Source: CAVORB01 sp963736235
Lineage (GTDB): Bacteria; Pseudomonadota; Gammaproteobacteria; Chromatiales; Chromatiaceae
DNA: 64,000 nucleotides
Direction: 5' to 3'
Assembly: GCA_963736235.1 (NCBI GenBank)
Contig: CAVTOR010000031.1
Span: forward strand, 682,001 to 746,000
Each line of letters begins with the position of its first letter. Position 1 is the stretch's first letter. Both the position numbers and the translations under genes were made by a program. This document shows positions 34,532 to 45,198 of this stretch, piece by piece. Below the pieces are notes generated by a model. The model saw only the letters and a program-made list of their open reading frames with translations. It had not been told where the DNA came from and searched no databases.

Positions 34532-34775
34532 CTTGCGGCGGAGGACGCGGGCGATGCAGCAGGACCGGGCTCCGCCGGGCTATCCCGATGCTGCTGCTCG
34601 GCCGGATTACGGAATGGGGAACAGGTTCGACAACGCGGGACACCGCAATCTGACTGTCCAAGGGTAGTGCCCATCGCACCGGCGCAGCCAGACGATACGC
34701 GGTCGTTCAGTAAACGTTAAGGCGCCCTGTGTAACGATCTATACCCTCGCGCAGATTCCGAATCGGAGAAGAGAA

Positions 34776-35105
34776 GTGAAAAAATCCACGACGATCGCGG
34801 TCCTTGGGCTGGTACTTTCATCCTCATCCGTTCTAGCCGACCCGGAGAGCTGGGATGCGGCCGTCGGCGGTGCCGTGGGCGGCGGACTCGGTGCCTTCAT
34901 CGGCAATGAGGTCGGCGGGCAAACCGGCGCTATCGCGGGAGGAGCGGTCGGTGCCGCGGCCGGAGCGGCCATCGCGACAGAGAACGACAGGAACTCCTAT
35001 TACCGGGCGCCCCCAGCCCACCGCTACGCGCCGCCCTCACCTTACTATCGCGCGCCGTCGGGTTACTTCTGCCCCCCCGGGCAGGCGAAGAAGGGTCGCT
35101 GTTGA
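34776..35105 (+). CDS. Secreted glycine-zipper (YMGG-like) protein
   Basis: A 109-residue protein. A signal peptide (MKKSTTIAVLGLVLSSSSVL, cleaved near LADPE) precedes a glycine-zipper hairpin (GGAVGGGLGAFIGNEVGGQT and GGAVGAAAGAAIATENDR), which usually inserts in or packs against the outer membrane. A Tyr/Pro-rich tail ends in CPPGQAKKGRC, with two cysteines that could pair. A GGAGAAG ribosome site lies upstream. It is common in proteobacterial envelopes, with no defined function. Confidence 0.8.
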   Translation: MKKSTTIAVLGLVLSSSSVLADPESWDAAVGGAVGGGLGAFIGNEVGGQTGAIAGGAVGAAAGAAIATENDRNSYYRAPPAHRYAPPSPYYRAPSGYFCPPGQAKKGRC

Positions 35106-35378
35106 GTACATCATGGAAGCCCACTGCGGGTGCTGCCGGACTCCCAAGCGCCCGTCCCCAGGACCGGGACCTCGGCGACAACCCACCACCGTCAATCCGG
35201 GCAATCTGAACTTCGCGCGAGATCCGGCGTGACGGTGCCGAAAGCCCTGGACAACCCGGGGCCGACGTAGAGACTCGGTCGCCCCCTGGAGATCGACCAA
35301 TCCACGGTAACCAGACTACCGAATATTTGCCACGGATGGTTCCGCGAAACACAGTCCGCCAATTCAAGGAATATCTGG

Positions 35379-38300
35379 TCAGGACCCCGACTCCGACGCC
35401 GCGGCTCGAATGGACTCCGCCTCCAGACGCCGGGCCACCTCGCCGGGAGAGCCGGTCCGCCGCGCCAGCAGGTCATAGGCGACCGGGACGACGAACAGGG
35501 TGAACAGGGTCGCGGCGAGCACGCCGAACAGGATCACGGTGCCGATGACGACACGGGTCTCGGCGCCCGCCCCGGAGGACAGCAACAGCGGCACCGAGCC
35601 GGCCGCGGTGGTGATGCCGGTCATCACGATCGGGCGCAGGCGCGTGTCGGCGGCCTCCAGCAGCGCCTCGCGAAACTCCCGCCCCTGATCGCGCAGCTGG
35701 TTGGCGAACTCGACGATCAGGATGCCGTTCTTGGCCGCGAGCCCCACGAGCATGATCAGCCCGATCTCGCTGTAGATGTTCATGGTCTGACCCGTGAGCC
35801 AAAGGCCGAGCAGGGCGCCGGCCATGGCCAGCGGCACCGTGAACATGATGACGAAGGGGTGGACCCAGCTCTCGAACTGGGCGGCGAGCACCAGGAAGAC
35901 GACGGCCACCCCGAGGACGAAGACGAACAGGATGCCGGCGGTGCTGGCGCGAAAGTCCTGGGACTGGCCCTTGAAGTCCACCTGGGCCTGCTCGGGCAGG
36001 TGCTCGCCGCACCAGCCCCTCGAGGTAGTCGAGCGCCTCGCCCAGGGCCAGCCCGTCGCCAAGGTTGGCCTCGATGGTGATCGCGCGCACCCGGTTGTAG
36101 CGATTGAGGCTCCTGGAGTCGGCTACCTCGCTGACCTCCACCAGATTGGCGAGCGGGATCAGTTCCCCGCTGCGCGCCGAGCGCACGTAGAGGTTCTCCA
36201 GGCTCGCGGGGGTACGCTGGGCCTCGCGCTCGCCCTCGAGGATGACGTCGTACTCCTCACCGGCATCGATGTAGGTCGTCACCTTACGGGTGCCGAGCAT
36301 GGTCTCCAGGGTACGCCCGATGACCCCGACGGTGACGCCGAGATCGGCGGCGCGGTCATAGTCGATGTCGACGCGCAGCTGGGGCTTGGTCTCCTTGTAA
36401 TCCCAGTCGATGCCGGTGAGCCCTGGATTCGATTCCTCGATCTTGGCGAGCAGGATGTCGCGCCACGCGGCGAGTTCCTCGTAGGTGCCGCCGCCGATCA
36501 CGAACTGGACCGGCTTCTGGATGCGTGCGCCGAAACCCTGGCGCATCACCGGGAAGGCCTTGACACCTGCCAGGTCCGCGAGGTTGCCGCGAATCTCGTC
36601 CATGATGACCCAGGCGGAGCGCCGTAGCGCGAAATCGTTCAGCACCAGGATGACGATGCCGGAATTGAAGATCTGGGCGCCGCCGAAGCTGCGAGGCGCC
36701 CGCACCAACACCCGGATGGCCTCGCCGCTCTCGGCGTAAGGCAGCAGCCGGCGCTCGATCTCCTCCATGTACTCCTTCATGTAGGCATAGGAGGCCCCCT
36801 CGGGGCCATCGACCAGGACGAAGAAGGCGCCGCGGTCTTCCTTCGGGGCGTACTCTTGGGGGATATGCTGGAAGAGCCAGACGGCGCCCACTAGGGTCGC
36901 GGCGAACAGCAGCACGACGAGCAGCTTGAACCGCAGAAAGAAACGCAGGGCCTGGCCATAGCCGCCGCGCACCTTCCGGAACGCCCAGTCGACCCCCTTG
37001 CTGAGGCTTGCCCGGCCATGGTCCTGGGGCAGGATCTTGGAGGCCAACATGGGCGACAGCGTGAGGGCGACGAAGGTCGAGAAGGACACGGCCGCGGCCA
37101 TGGTGAGGGCGAACTCGGAGAACAGCCTGCCGACATCGCCCCGCAGGAAGGCGATGGGCACGAAGACCGCGACCAGAACCAAGGTCGTGGCCACGACCGC
37201 GAAGCCGACCTGCCGCGTTCCGCGGTAGGCCGCGACCAGGCGCGTCTCGCCGTACTGCTCCATGCGCCGGTGCACGTTCTCCAGCACCACGATCGCGTCG
37301 TCGACCACCAGGCCGATGGCCAGTACCAGGGCCAGGAGGGTCAGAATGTTGATCGAGAAGCCGAGCGCCCAGAGCACCAGCGAGGTCGCGATCAGGGAAA
37401 CCGGCACGGTCACCGCTGGCACCAGCATGGCGCGCACGCTGCCGAGAAAGAGGAAAATCACCAGGACGACCAGCCCGACGGCAATGCCGAGGGTCTTGTA
37501 GACCTCCCTGATCGCCCCCTTGACGAACACCGAGGTGTCATAGCTCTGCTTGATCTCCATGCCCTCGGGCAGGGTTAGGTTGAGAAGCGCCATCTCCGCC
37601 TTGGCGGCGTCCGCCACCGCGATGGTGTTGGCGGTGGACTGCTTGATGATGCCCAGGCCCACCATCGGCACCCCGTTGCCGCGGAAGAAGGTGCGGTCCT
37701 CCTCGGCGCCGCGCTCCACCCGCGCCACGTCCCCGAGGCGGACCAGATACCCTCCCTCTCCCCGCGCAACGACGAGACGGGCGAACTGCTCCGGCGTCGA
37801 GAAGGCGCGCTCCACGCGCACGCTGAACTGACGGGATCGGGACTCCACGTTGCCCGCGGGCAGCTCGATGTTCTCCGCGCGCAGGGCGTTCTCCACGTCC
37901 GCGACCGTGAGGCCGCGCGCGGCCAGCGCGTCGCGGTCGATCCAGATGCGCATGGCGAAGGTCTGGTTGCCGCCGACGCGGATCCGCGCCACGCCGTCGA
38001 GGACCGAGAAGCGATCGACCAGGTAGCGGCGGGCATAATCGGTAAGCTCCGGCACGGTCATTCGATCGCTGACCAGATTGAGCCACATGATCACGTCCTC
38101 GTTGCTGTCCACCTTCTGGATGTCCGGTGGATCGGCCTCGACCGGGAGCTGGTCGAGTATTCCGGAGACCCGATCGCGGACGTCGTTGGCGGCGCCGTCG
38201 ATGTCGCGGTCGATACCGAACTCGATGGTGATGGCCGAGCGCCCGTCCTCGCTCACGGACTCGATGGTCTCGATGCCCTCTACCCCGGACACCCGGTCCT

Positions 38301-38502
38301 CGATCAGCTGGGTGATGCGGGTCTCCACCACATTCGCCGAGGCACCCGGGTAGACGGTCTCGATCGAGACCACGGGGGGATCGATGTCCGGGTACTCGCG
38401 CAGCGGCAGGCGGTCGAAGGCGACCAGTCCGAAGGCGACCAGCAGCAGCGAAAGGACCGAGGCCAGGACCGGCCGCGTGACCGAGACGTCGGAAAGGATC
38501 AC
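35379..38502 (-). CDS. RND (HAE1-type) multidrug efflux transporter (one frameshift)
   Basis: The inner-membrane proton-driven pump of a tripartite efflux system, about 1,040 residues. GTG start at 38502 (VILSDVSVTRPVLASVLSLL). Typical RND features: RDIDGAANDVRDRVS region, AIGLVVDDAIVVLENVHRRM with the Asp-Asp pair of TM4 that relays protons, LTLSPMLASKIL, and in the C-terminal half FVLGVAVVFLVLAAQFESWV and GLAAKNGILIVEFANQ. The frame breaks near 36010, after DYLEGLV, and resumes through to the stop at 35379. The GTG overlaps the stop of the adaptor gene (GTGA). No outer-membrane channel gene is adjacent. Confidence 0.93.
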
Positions 38503-39568
38503 TGGGACGACTCCAGCATCTGCCGCAGGTTCCGCGAGCCGTCGTCCAAGGCCTGCACCGCGACCTTCTGTCCGGGGCGCACCTTGTCGGCACCGTGGGT
38601 GACGACCCGCTCACCCGCCGCCAGCCCCTCGACCACCTCGACCTCGCCGGGGCGGCGGGCGCCGATCTGGATCTTGCGCCGCTCCGCTGTTCCCCCTCAC
38701 CGACGACCACGACGAAATGATCGCGGCCCTGGTGCAGCAGGGCCGACTCGGGGACCGCGGGGGCATCCCGCGGATTGCGAGATAGGATCACCTGCATCAG
38801 GATGCCGGGCTTAAGCGCGCGCTCGGGGTTGGGAATCAGGGCGCGCACCTGGATGGAGCGGGTCACAGGGTCCACCCGGCTCTCGATGCTGCGGATCTCG
38901 CCCTCGAAACTGCGCTCGCCGTAGGCTCGCGCCTTGGCGGTGATCTTGAGTCCCGGCTCCAGGTCCATGACGAACAGGCTGGGAACGGCGAAGTCGAGCT
39001 TCATCACGCTGTCGTCATCCAGTGTCGTGATGAGGTCGCCGGGCTCCACCAGGGCGCCGGGGCTGATGTTGCGAAGCCCCAGCACGCCCGCGAACGGGGC
39101 CTTGACCAGCCGGTCGGCGAGGCGGGACTCGATGGCGACCAGCAGGGCGCGGGCGGTGTCGAGGTCACGCTTGCGCTCATCGAGCAGGGATTCGGAGGCG
39201 GAGCGCTGAGCCACCAGGGACTTCACGCGCTCGTACTGGCGCTCGGCCTCGCCGACGCGCACCCGCGCCTCCTCGAGCAGGGCATGCTCCTCCGCGCTGG
39301 TCATCTCCACCAGCACCTGCCCCTGCTCCACGCGCTGACCATCATCGAAGTGGATCGCCGAGACGGTCTCGGTCACGTTGGCGGTTACGGAGACCGACTC
39401 GTTGGCCTTAAGCGTGCCCAACGCCTCCACGCGGTCCTCGAAACGGTCGACGCGGACCTCGGCGGCGATCACGGACACCGGCTTATCCTCCTGCTTCGAC
39501 GAAGGCGCGGCGTGCGCAATAGAGAGCAGGGCCGCCCAACAAAACAGCAGACTTGAAATCCAGGCCAT
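38499..39568 (-). CDS. RND efflux periplasmic adaptor (membrane fusion protein, one frameshift)
   Basis: About 356 residues from the ATG at 39568, with a signal peptide (MAWISSLLFCWAALLSIAHA). Adaptor domains in order: EALGTLKANESVSVTANVTE, the first lipoyl half (AIHFDDGQRVEQGQVLVEM), a helical hairpin (EEARVRVGEAERQYERVKS to LVAIESRLADRLVKAPFAG), the second lipoyl half (LRNISPGALVEPGDLITTLD), a beta barrel (AKARAYGERSFEGEIRSIES) and the membrane-proximal domain with AVPESALLHQGRDHFVVVVG. The frame shifts near 38692, just after VVVGEGEQ, and the rest reads to LESSQ at the stop 38499. It overlaps the pump gene by GTGA. Confidence 0.9.
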
Positions 39569-39746
39569 GTCGATTACCGGTGCCGGTGGATGAGTAACCA
39601 CCAGATAGTGCCTGAAAGGCGGGAAAACGAGAACCGATTACCAGCCGCGGCGCGCAGCGGAAGCGCGACGCGGGTCCAATCGTGTCGAGGCAGAGGCGGG
39701 CGGTCGCCGCGCCGCAGTGCAGAGATAGAGATCTGGGGCTGGCCCC

Positions 39747-40253
39747 TCAGGAGACCTTGGCGCTGGCGAGCTTACGTCGCAAGCACCGAATCGGGGTCTC
39801 GTAGCCGATGGCCTTGAAGGGAGAATCGTTCAACAGGCGCTGCAGGTCTGCCGGATCCGCCGCGGCAAGCCCCCCGCGAGAACCTATGGTCCAGTCCAGC
39901 ATGAGCGCCATGTTGTTCATGGAGCCCAGCACGCGCCGGTCGGTGGTCTTGGCGAAACGCAGTTCCCTGGTGGTATCGAGCATGTACTCGACCTCGCCCT
40001 GGGAGAAACCCGACCGCAGCAGGGCCTTGAACAGCCCCTGACCGAACACCTCCGAGAAGTGATCGAGATCGGGCCAGTTCGGCCGGCAGACGAGAAACGA
40101 GTACAGGGTCTCATCGTGGGCAAAGAGCACACACCCGTGGTCCTCGATGCGCAGCAGATTGGCGTGCCAACCGCGTTCGCCCTCATCGGCCGCCGGGTCC
40201 GGCTTGACACGCAGCTCCGTGAGCAGCTTGCGCGTGCATCGGATGATCGTCAT
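39747..40253 (-). CDS. DUF6933 domain protein
   Basis: A 168-residue cytosolic protein from the ATG at 40253 (MTIIRCTRKLLTELRVKPDP). It matches the DUF6933 family by its opening and by HANLLRIEDHGCVLFAHDET, LYSFLVCRPNWPDL and MLDTTRELRFAKTTDRRVLG with SMNNMALMLDW. No catalytic residues are evident and no function is known for the family. It stands alone. The 480 bases upstream of it have no gene. Confidence 0.75.
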   Translation of the reverse strand: MTIIRCTRKLLTELRVKPDPAADEGERGWHANLLRIEDHGCVLFAHDETLYSFLVCRPNWPDLDHFSEVFGQGLFKALLRSGFSQGEVEYMLDTTRELRFAKTTDRRVLGSMNNMALMLDWTIGSRGGLAAADPADLQRLLNDSPFKAIGYETPIRCLRRKLASAKVS

Positions 40254-40737
40254 GGGCTGGTCGCTTCCCGTGTCTCGGCGAGATGCCATCGCCGGCGCCC
40301 GCCCCCGCCCCAGTCTATCGGCACGCGCATCGGGGTCTGTACGCGGGAGCACCCGCACCGGAGCAAAGGAAGAATGATCTCGATACCATGGCGGCATTGT
40401 TCCAGAGCCAGGACATCCGGGTCCACCTCGCTCGCAGAGACCCGGTTCCCGACGGGTATCAACCGCAGGATTTCCTCACGTGACCCCGGCCGAGTGAAGC
40501 GCCCTCGCTCGCCGTTTCGACAGGACCCGCCCGCCGCAAGGAGCCCTGGCGGCGGGCCGACGAGCGTCGCGGTCGTATACAATGCGATCGCGTCTGGGCT
40601 ATCTTGCCTACCTCCACTCCGCCTCGTGGCGGCGATCGTGAGTCGCGATGTATTGCGGCGGCTGGCTGTTGTCGGATCGTTAAGCCTTGCGTCGACGCCA
40701 GCCACCCCGTTCGTCTTCTCGCTCGTGAGTCAATGTG
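40254..40737. other. Intergenic stretch between DUF6933 and lptF
   Basis: Divergent promoters for the two flanking genes should lie here. A candidate -10 for lptF, TATACAATG, is near 40575. I see no conserved frame. The open frame on the plus strand that crosses this stretch and lptF is a shadow. Confidence 0.5.
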
Positions 40738-41847
40738 ATGCTCGGTATCACCGATCGCTACATCCTCCAGGAAGTCCTCAAGGTCTTTCTCGCCGTGTTT
40801 GGGACGGTCATGCTGATCGTCGTCAGCATGCTTTTCCTGAGGACGCTGGAAGAGGTCAACACCGGAGTACTCGGCTCCGATCTCGTGCTGCGATTCATGG
40901 GATTGCAGGTCGCGCGCGACATCTCCAGCCTGATCCCGCCCATTTTCTTTATCTCTGTTCTGATGGCGCTCGGCCGCATGGCCCGCGACAGCGAATTGAT
41001 CGCGTTCGCGGCATGCGGGCTTGGGCCGGTACAGACCTATCGATCGCTGTTCTATGCCGCCATCCCCATCGCGATCCTCACAGCATGGTTTTCTTTTTAC
41101 GTGAGACCGATCGTGGTGGGAGACCTACAAGAGCTCCGCGAGCGTCAGAAGGACCAGGCGTATCAAATATCCGGGCTCAAAGCGGGCCGCTTCTATCAGC
41201 AGGGAGACGGTAAGATCACCGTCTACGTGGAGGAAATCCAGGACAACGGAAAGCTCCGCAACATCTTCCTTCACGACCGGCGTGAAGAACAGATGAAACT
41301 GATCCTGAGCAATGAGGGAATGCTTCGCCGCGACCAGGACTCAGGGGAGCAGTTCGTTACCCTGCTCGAAGGCCGCCGCTACGACGGCACGCCGGGCCGC
41401 GCCGATTATGCGATCGGCAAGTTCGAACGGTACAACCTGCGCATCGAGCCGAAAGAGCTGGACGAATTCCGCAGCTACAAGCGGGCGACGTTCAGCACGA
41501 CGGAGCTTGTCGGCTCACGGGACCGAAAAGATCAGGCCGAGCTGCAGTACCGGTTTTCCGGCCCGCTGGCTATCATTACCTTGACGCTCCTTACCGTGCC
41601 CCTGACCACCAAGTCCCCCCGGCAGCGTGGCGCCTGGCGCACGTTCGTCGCGTTTCTCACCTACTTCAGCTTTTTTAACCTGCAGCGGGTGGCGGCCAAC
41701 TGGTACGAGACCGGCGCGACCCCCGAGTGGCTAGGGAGTCTCTGGTATCAGGCGTTCATACTCGTGCTGGTGAGCGCCGTACTATTACCCGAGAGCCGCT
41801 GGCTCAAACGGCTGACGCGACGGACGACTCGGACGCGGGCGACATGA
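40738..41847 (+). CDS. lptF: LPS export permease LptF
   Basis: A 369-residue inner-membrane permease of the LptB2FG complex that extracts LPS for transport. Start ATG at 40738 (MLGITDRYILQEVLKVFLAV). TM1 is VFLAVFGTVMLIVVSMLFL, the next TMs are in LIPPIFFISVLMALGRMARD and YAAIPIAILTAWFSFYVRP, then a periplasmic beta-jellyroll (GRFYQQGDGKITVYVEEIQD to KFERYNLRIEPKELDEFR) and the last TMs (RFSGPLAIITLTLLTVPLTT). The cytosolic coupling segment ARDSELIAFAACGL is clear. The usual partner lptG does not follow. The next 140 bases have no gene. Confidence 0.94.
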   Translation: MLGITDRYILQEVLKVFLAVFGTVMLIVVSMLFLRTLEEVNTGVLGSDLVLRFMGLQVARDISSLIPPIFFISVLMALGRMARDSELIAFAACGLGPVQTYRSLFYAAIPIAILTAWFSFYVRPIVVGDLQELRERQKDQAYQISGLKAGRFYQQGDGKITVYVEEIQDNGKLRNIFLHDRREEQMKLILSNEGMLRRDQDSGEQFVTLLEGRRYDGTPGRADYAIGKFERYNLRIEPKELDEFRSYKRATFSTTELVGSRDRKDQAELQYRFSGPLAIITLTLLTVPLTTKSPRQRGAWRTFVAFLTYFSFFNLQRVAANWYETGATPEWLGSLWYQAFILVLVSAVLLPESRWLKRLTRRTTRTRAT

Positions 41848-41990
41848 CCAGTCGAGCAGTAGCAAGCGTACGGCGCATATCGGCGAACACCGACTTGACC
41901 GTCATTACCCTCTTGCAGGCTTGATATCGTGATTTGTCCCGCATCCGCGTGCCAACGCTCGCCGCTGCGCTCGCCGCGCCGTCTCGGCGG

Positions 41991-43466
41991 TCAGCGCCCG
42001 TAGAGCCCGAGCATCTGACGAAGCCGCCCGGGCAGCTCCGGCGTCACCTGGTCCCAGGAGAATCGCCAGGTCCAGTTGCCCTCCGAGGTACCCGGGACGT
42101 TCATGCGGTGCGCGCCATCCAGCCCAAGGATGTCCTGCATGGGCAGCATGGCGAGATGGGAGCAGGACGCCAGGGCGCAGCGGATCAGCGGCCAGGGCAT
42201 ATGCTCCGCGGGGTGCCCCAGAAACTCGTCGACATAGGCCCGGGCCCCGTCGTCAAGGGAGCGATACCAACCCAGGGTGGTATCGTTGTCGTGGGTGCCG
42301 GTGTAGACCACCGAGTCTGGGTCATGGTGGAAGGGGAGATAGGGATTGTCGCGCTCGCCGGAAAAGGCGAACTGCAGCACCTTCATGCCCGGCAGGCGGT
42401 ACTTCTTGCGCAGGGCATCGACCTCGTCGGTGATGACGCCGAGGTCCTCGGCGATCAGCGGCAGCGGGCCGAAGCGCTGGTGCAGCCGCTCGAACAGCTC
42501 GTCGCCCAGGGCCTTCACCCAGCGTCCGTTGATGGCGTACTCCTCGCTCGGCCGGGATCTCCCAATAGGCCTCGAAGCCCCGGAAGTGGTCGATCCGGAC
42601 CATGTCGAAGAGCCGCATCTGGGTGCGGATCCGGTCAAGCCAGAAGCGGAAGCCATCCGACTGCATGCGCTCCCAGCGGTAGAGCGGGTTGCCCCAGCGT
42701 TGGCCGGTGGCGGAGAAATAATCGGGCGGCACGCCGGCAACCACGCGCGGGCTGCCGTCAGCCTCAAGATCGAAATCGCCCGGCCGCGCCCAAACCTCGG
42801 CGCTGTCATGGGCGACGAAGATCGGCATGTCGCCAAACAGCCTGACCCCCAACCCGTTGACGTATCTACGAAAATCTGTCCACTGGGAAAAGAACAGAAA
42901 CTGCTCGAAGTTGATGTAGTCGATCTCGCCCGCGAGACGCTCCCGCGCGTGGGCAAGGCTGTCGCGATCCCGGTGCCGCAGAGGCTCGGGCCAATCCCAC
43001 CAACACTTGCCCTGCTCCTCGCGCAGCGCCCGGTAGAGGGCGTAATCCCGTAACCAGTAGGCGTTCTCGCGGATGAAACCGGCCAGGGCCTCGTGCTCGG
43101 GGGCATCGGCATGCGAGCCGAAACCGGTCCAGGCTTCCCGCAGCGCCGCGACCTTGGCGGCCGCGGTGCTAACCTCGGCGGCAGCCCGCGGCAGCCAGCC
43201 TTGCTCCACCAGGGGCTCGAGCGCGATGAGGCGGGGGCTGCCAGCATGGGCGGAGTTGGTCTGATAGGGGGAGCCATCGGAGGTCGGTCCGACGGGGAGC
43301 ATCTGCCACACCTGAACCCGCCGTTGGCAAGGAAGTCGGCAAACTTGTAGGCATCCGCACCTAGGGCGCCGCAGGGACCATCCCCCGGCAGCGACGTCAG
43401 GTGAAGCAGGACGCCCGCGCGGCGGCGGTCGAGGCAGTCCGCTGGGGGCTTTTCTTGGGTTGGCAT
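41991..43466 (-). CDS. malQ: 4-alpha-glucanotransferase (two frameshifts)
   Basis: MalQ/amylomaltase, GH77, about 490 residues, transferring alpha-1,4-glucan chains in glycogen and maltodextrin metabolism. From the ATG at 43466: RRAGVLLHLTSLPGDGPCGA and AYKFADFLANGG. A frame change near 43305 leads to WQMLPVGPTSDGSPYQTNSA, RLFGDMPIFVAHDSAEVWA, PPDYFSATGQRWGNPLYRW and DMVRIDHFRGFEAYWEIPA (nucleophile Asp). A second change near 42548 leads to PLIAEDLGVITDEVDAL (acid/base Glu) and YTGTHDNDTTLGW (third Asp). All catalytic blocks survive. It is 26 bases downstream of the GH57 gene. Confidence 0.92.
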   Translation of the reverse strand: MPTQEKPPADCLDRRRAGVLLHLTSLPGDGPCGALGADAYKFADFLANGGFRCGRCSPSDRPPMAPPIRPTPPMLAAPASSRSSPWWSKAGCRGLPPRLAPRPPRSRRCGKPGPVSARMPMPPSTRPWPVSSARTPTGYGITPSTGRCARSRASVGGIGPSLCGTGIATALPTRGSVSRARSTTSTSSSFCSFPSGQIFVDTSTGWGSGCLATCRSSSPMTAPRFGRGRAISILRLTAARAWLPACRPIISPPPANAGATRSTAGSACSRMASASGLTGSAPRCGSSTWSGSTTSGASRPIGRSRPSEEYAINGRWVKALGDELFERLHQRFGPLPLIAEDLGVITDEVDALRKKYRLPGMKVLQFAFSGERDNPYLPFHHDPDSVVYTGTHDNDTTLGWYRSLDDGARAYVDEFLGHPAEHMPWPLIRCALASCSHLAMLPMQDILGLDGAHRMNVPGTSEGNWTWRFSWDQVTPELPGRLRQMLGLYGR

Positions 43467-43492
43467 GTCGAACGATGCCCTCGCTATTCAAC

Positions 43493-45198
43493 TCAGCTCT
43501 TTTTCATGACACCGCCGCGTTCCGGGCTTCCGCCGCCCTTGGTGAACGGACGGGCGAGATAATCCGGCGGCTTTTCGCCGAGCAGCTTGTAGAGCTGCTG
43601 CAGTTGGTGGCGGTACAGGCGCTCGAAGTCGCTGACCGCTTCCGCTGAATTGCTGTCCCCGAACCACCAGAACCAATCCGAGCCCTCACAGGTCGCGAGC
43701 TGCAGCTCGAGGCGTTCGCGTTCCTTCGGGCCGATTTCCCGCTGGGCAAGCACCCGATCGTACGTCGCCTTGGCGTCCCCCAGCATGTCCCACGCCAGGT
43801 TCTTGTCCGGCTCGCCAATCCAGGTGGAGAGATTGCCGTAGACCCAACTGCCGGCCACCAGCCGCGACAGGTCTGGAGCCGGCCCTTCGAGGCGCTCCAG
43901 AGCCTGCGAGAAGGTCGTGAGCTCAAGGCGCGGGTGCTCGGCCAGACGCCGGTAAAGAGCGGAGAGGAAAAAACTGCCGTTATGCGGATAGTACTCCCAG
44001 GCATTCTCCCCATCCAGGATGATGGAAATCACCCGGTCCGGTCGGCCCTCCGTCGCGTCGGCGGTGCGTTCCAGGTGCTCGATCAGATTGCTCACCGCGT
44101 CGTCCGCGTGCCAGTCGCCGTAGGTGAACCCGACCAGGTCAGAGAGGCCGTCGTCACGAAAGAAGCAGTGCAGCTCCCCCTCGCGTACTCGATAGGGGAA
44201 AGTTATCCAGTGCTCCGGGATAGTACCGCCCCTGGCAGATGCCACCAGGCTGTTGTGGAGCACCTGCTGGCCACTTGCGGCCCAGCGAAAACCCCACTCC
44301 TCCAGCAGGCGGACGGTGTCTTCGCACACGGCTCCTTCGGCTGGCCAACAGCCCGCGGGACGGTGACCGAAATGGCGCTCGAAGCAGGCGACGCCCTGCT
44401 CTATGTGCCAGCGCGCGCGCTCCTCGCCCCCGGGATAGCCTTGCGAGGGCCGGAAGCTCCGCCTCCGGGAGGGCCTCGCGCGCGGCCTCGATGTCGAGCA
44501 ACAGTGGCATGATGGGGTGGGCATAGGGCGTCACCGACAGCTCCACGCGACCGGTCTCCGCCAGACGCCGGTAGCGGGGCACGATCGACGCCAGTTGCTC
44601 GCCGATCACGGCTAACAGGGCGCGGCGGTCGTCCAGGTTGAAGCCACGCCCCTTTCTCTGCAGAGAGCCGACGCGTTGATCATTCTCGCGCACATACTCG
44701 CCGGTCCAGGCCAGGTGATACCAGACCAGCAGGTCGGCGAGGTACTGATCGCTGAGGTAGGCGTCCGCGTTGCGGTGACGGTCGATCCAGTCCGCCAGAT
44801 CGATCAGCTCGCTGAAACAGGGAAAGCGCTCGATTAGGTGCTGCGCATTCGCGCGCCGGCAGGCGGCAATGAGTGCCTGACGGGAGGAGATGTCCAGCGG
44901 CAGACCCGGGCCGGCAGAGCGCCGCCAGGAGGGGATCTCGAATGCGCTCTCCCCGTTCCTGCCAGGCGTTGATCTGGCGGGCATAGTCGTCGATCTGCTC
45001 GAGCAGGATCGGGGCGAAATTGACCACCGCGCGTGCTTCGGGCTCCCCCTCCAGGTGGGCCGCCATGTCGGAGTAGTCCTTCAGGGCGTGCAGGTAGACC
45101 CACGGCAGCTCATAGTCGCCCCGACCGGGCCCCCGGTAGTCCGGCTGGTGCATGTGCCAGCACAGAACCACCGGAAGCCGGGCAAGGTCACCGGACAT
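43493..45198 (-). CDS. Glycoside hydrolase family 57 protein (two frameshifts)
   Basis: A GH57 alpha-glucan-active enzyme (alpha-amylase/4-alpha-glucanotransferase-like) of about 568 residues. It starts at 45198 with the GH57 opening LPVVLCWHMHQPDYRGPGRG, in which HMHQP is region 1 of the family. Later blocks are NFAPILLEQIDDYARQINAW, GCWPAEGAVCEDTVRLLEEW (region 3, Glu nucleophile in CWPAEGA), and ISIILDGENAWEYYPHNG (region 4, acid/base Asp in DGENAWE). Frames change near 44930 and 44440. The start overlaps the glgC stop by 11 bases, so glgC, GH57 and malQ form one operon for glycogen turnover. Confidence 0.88.
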
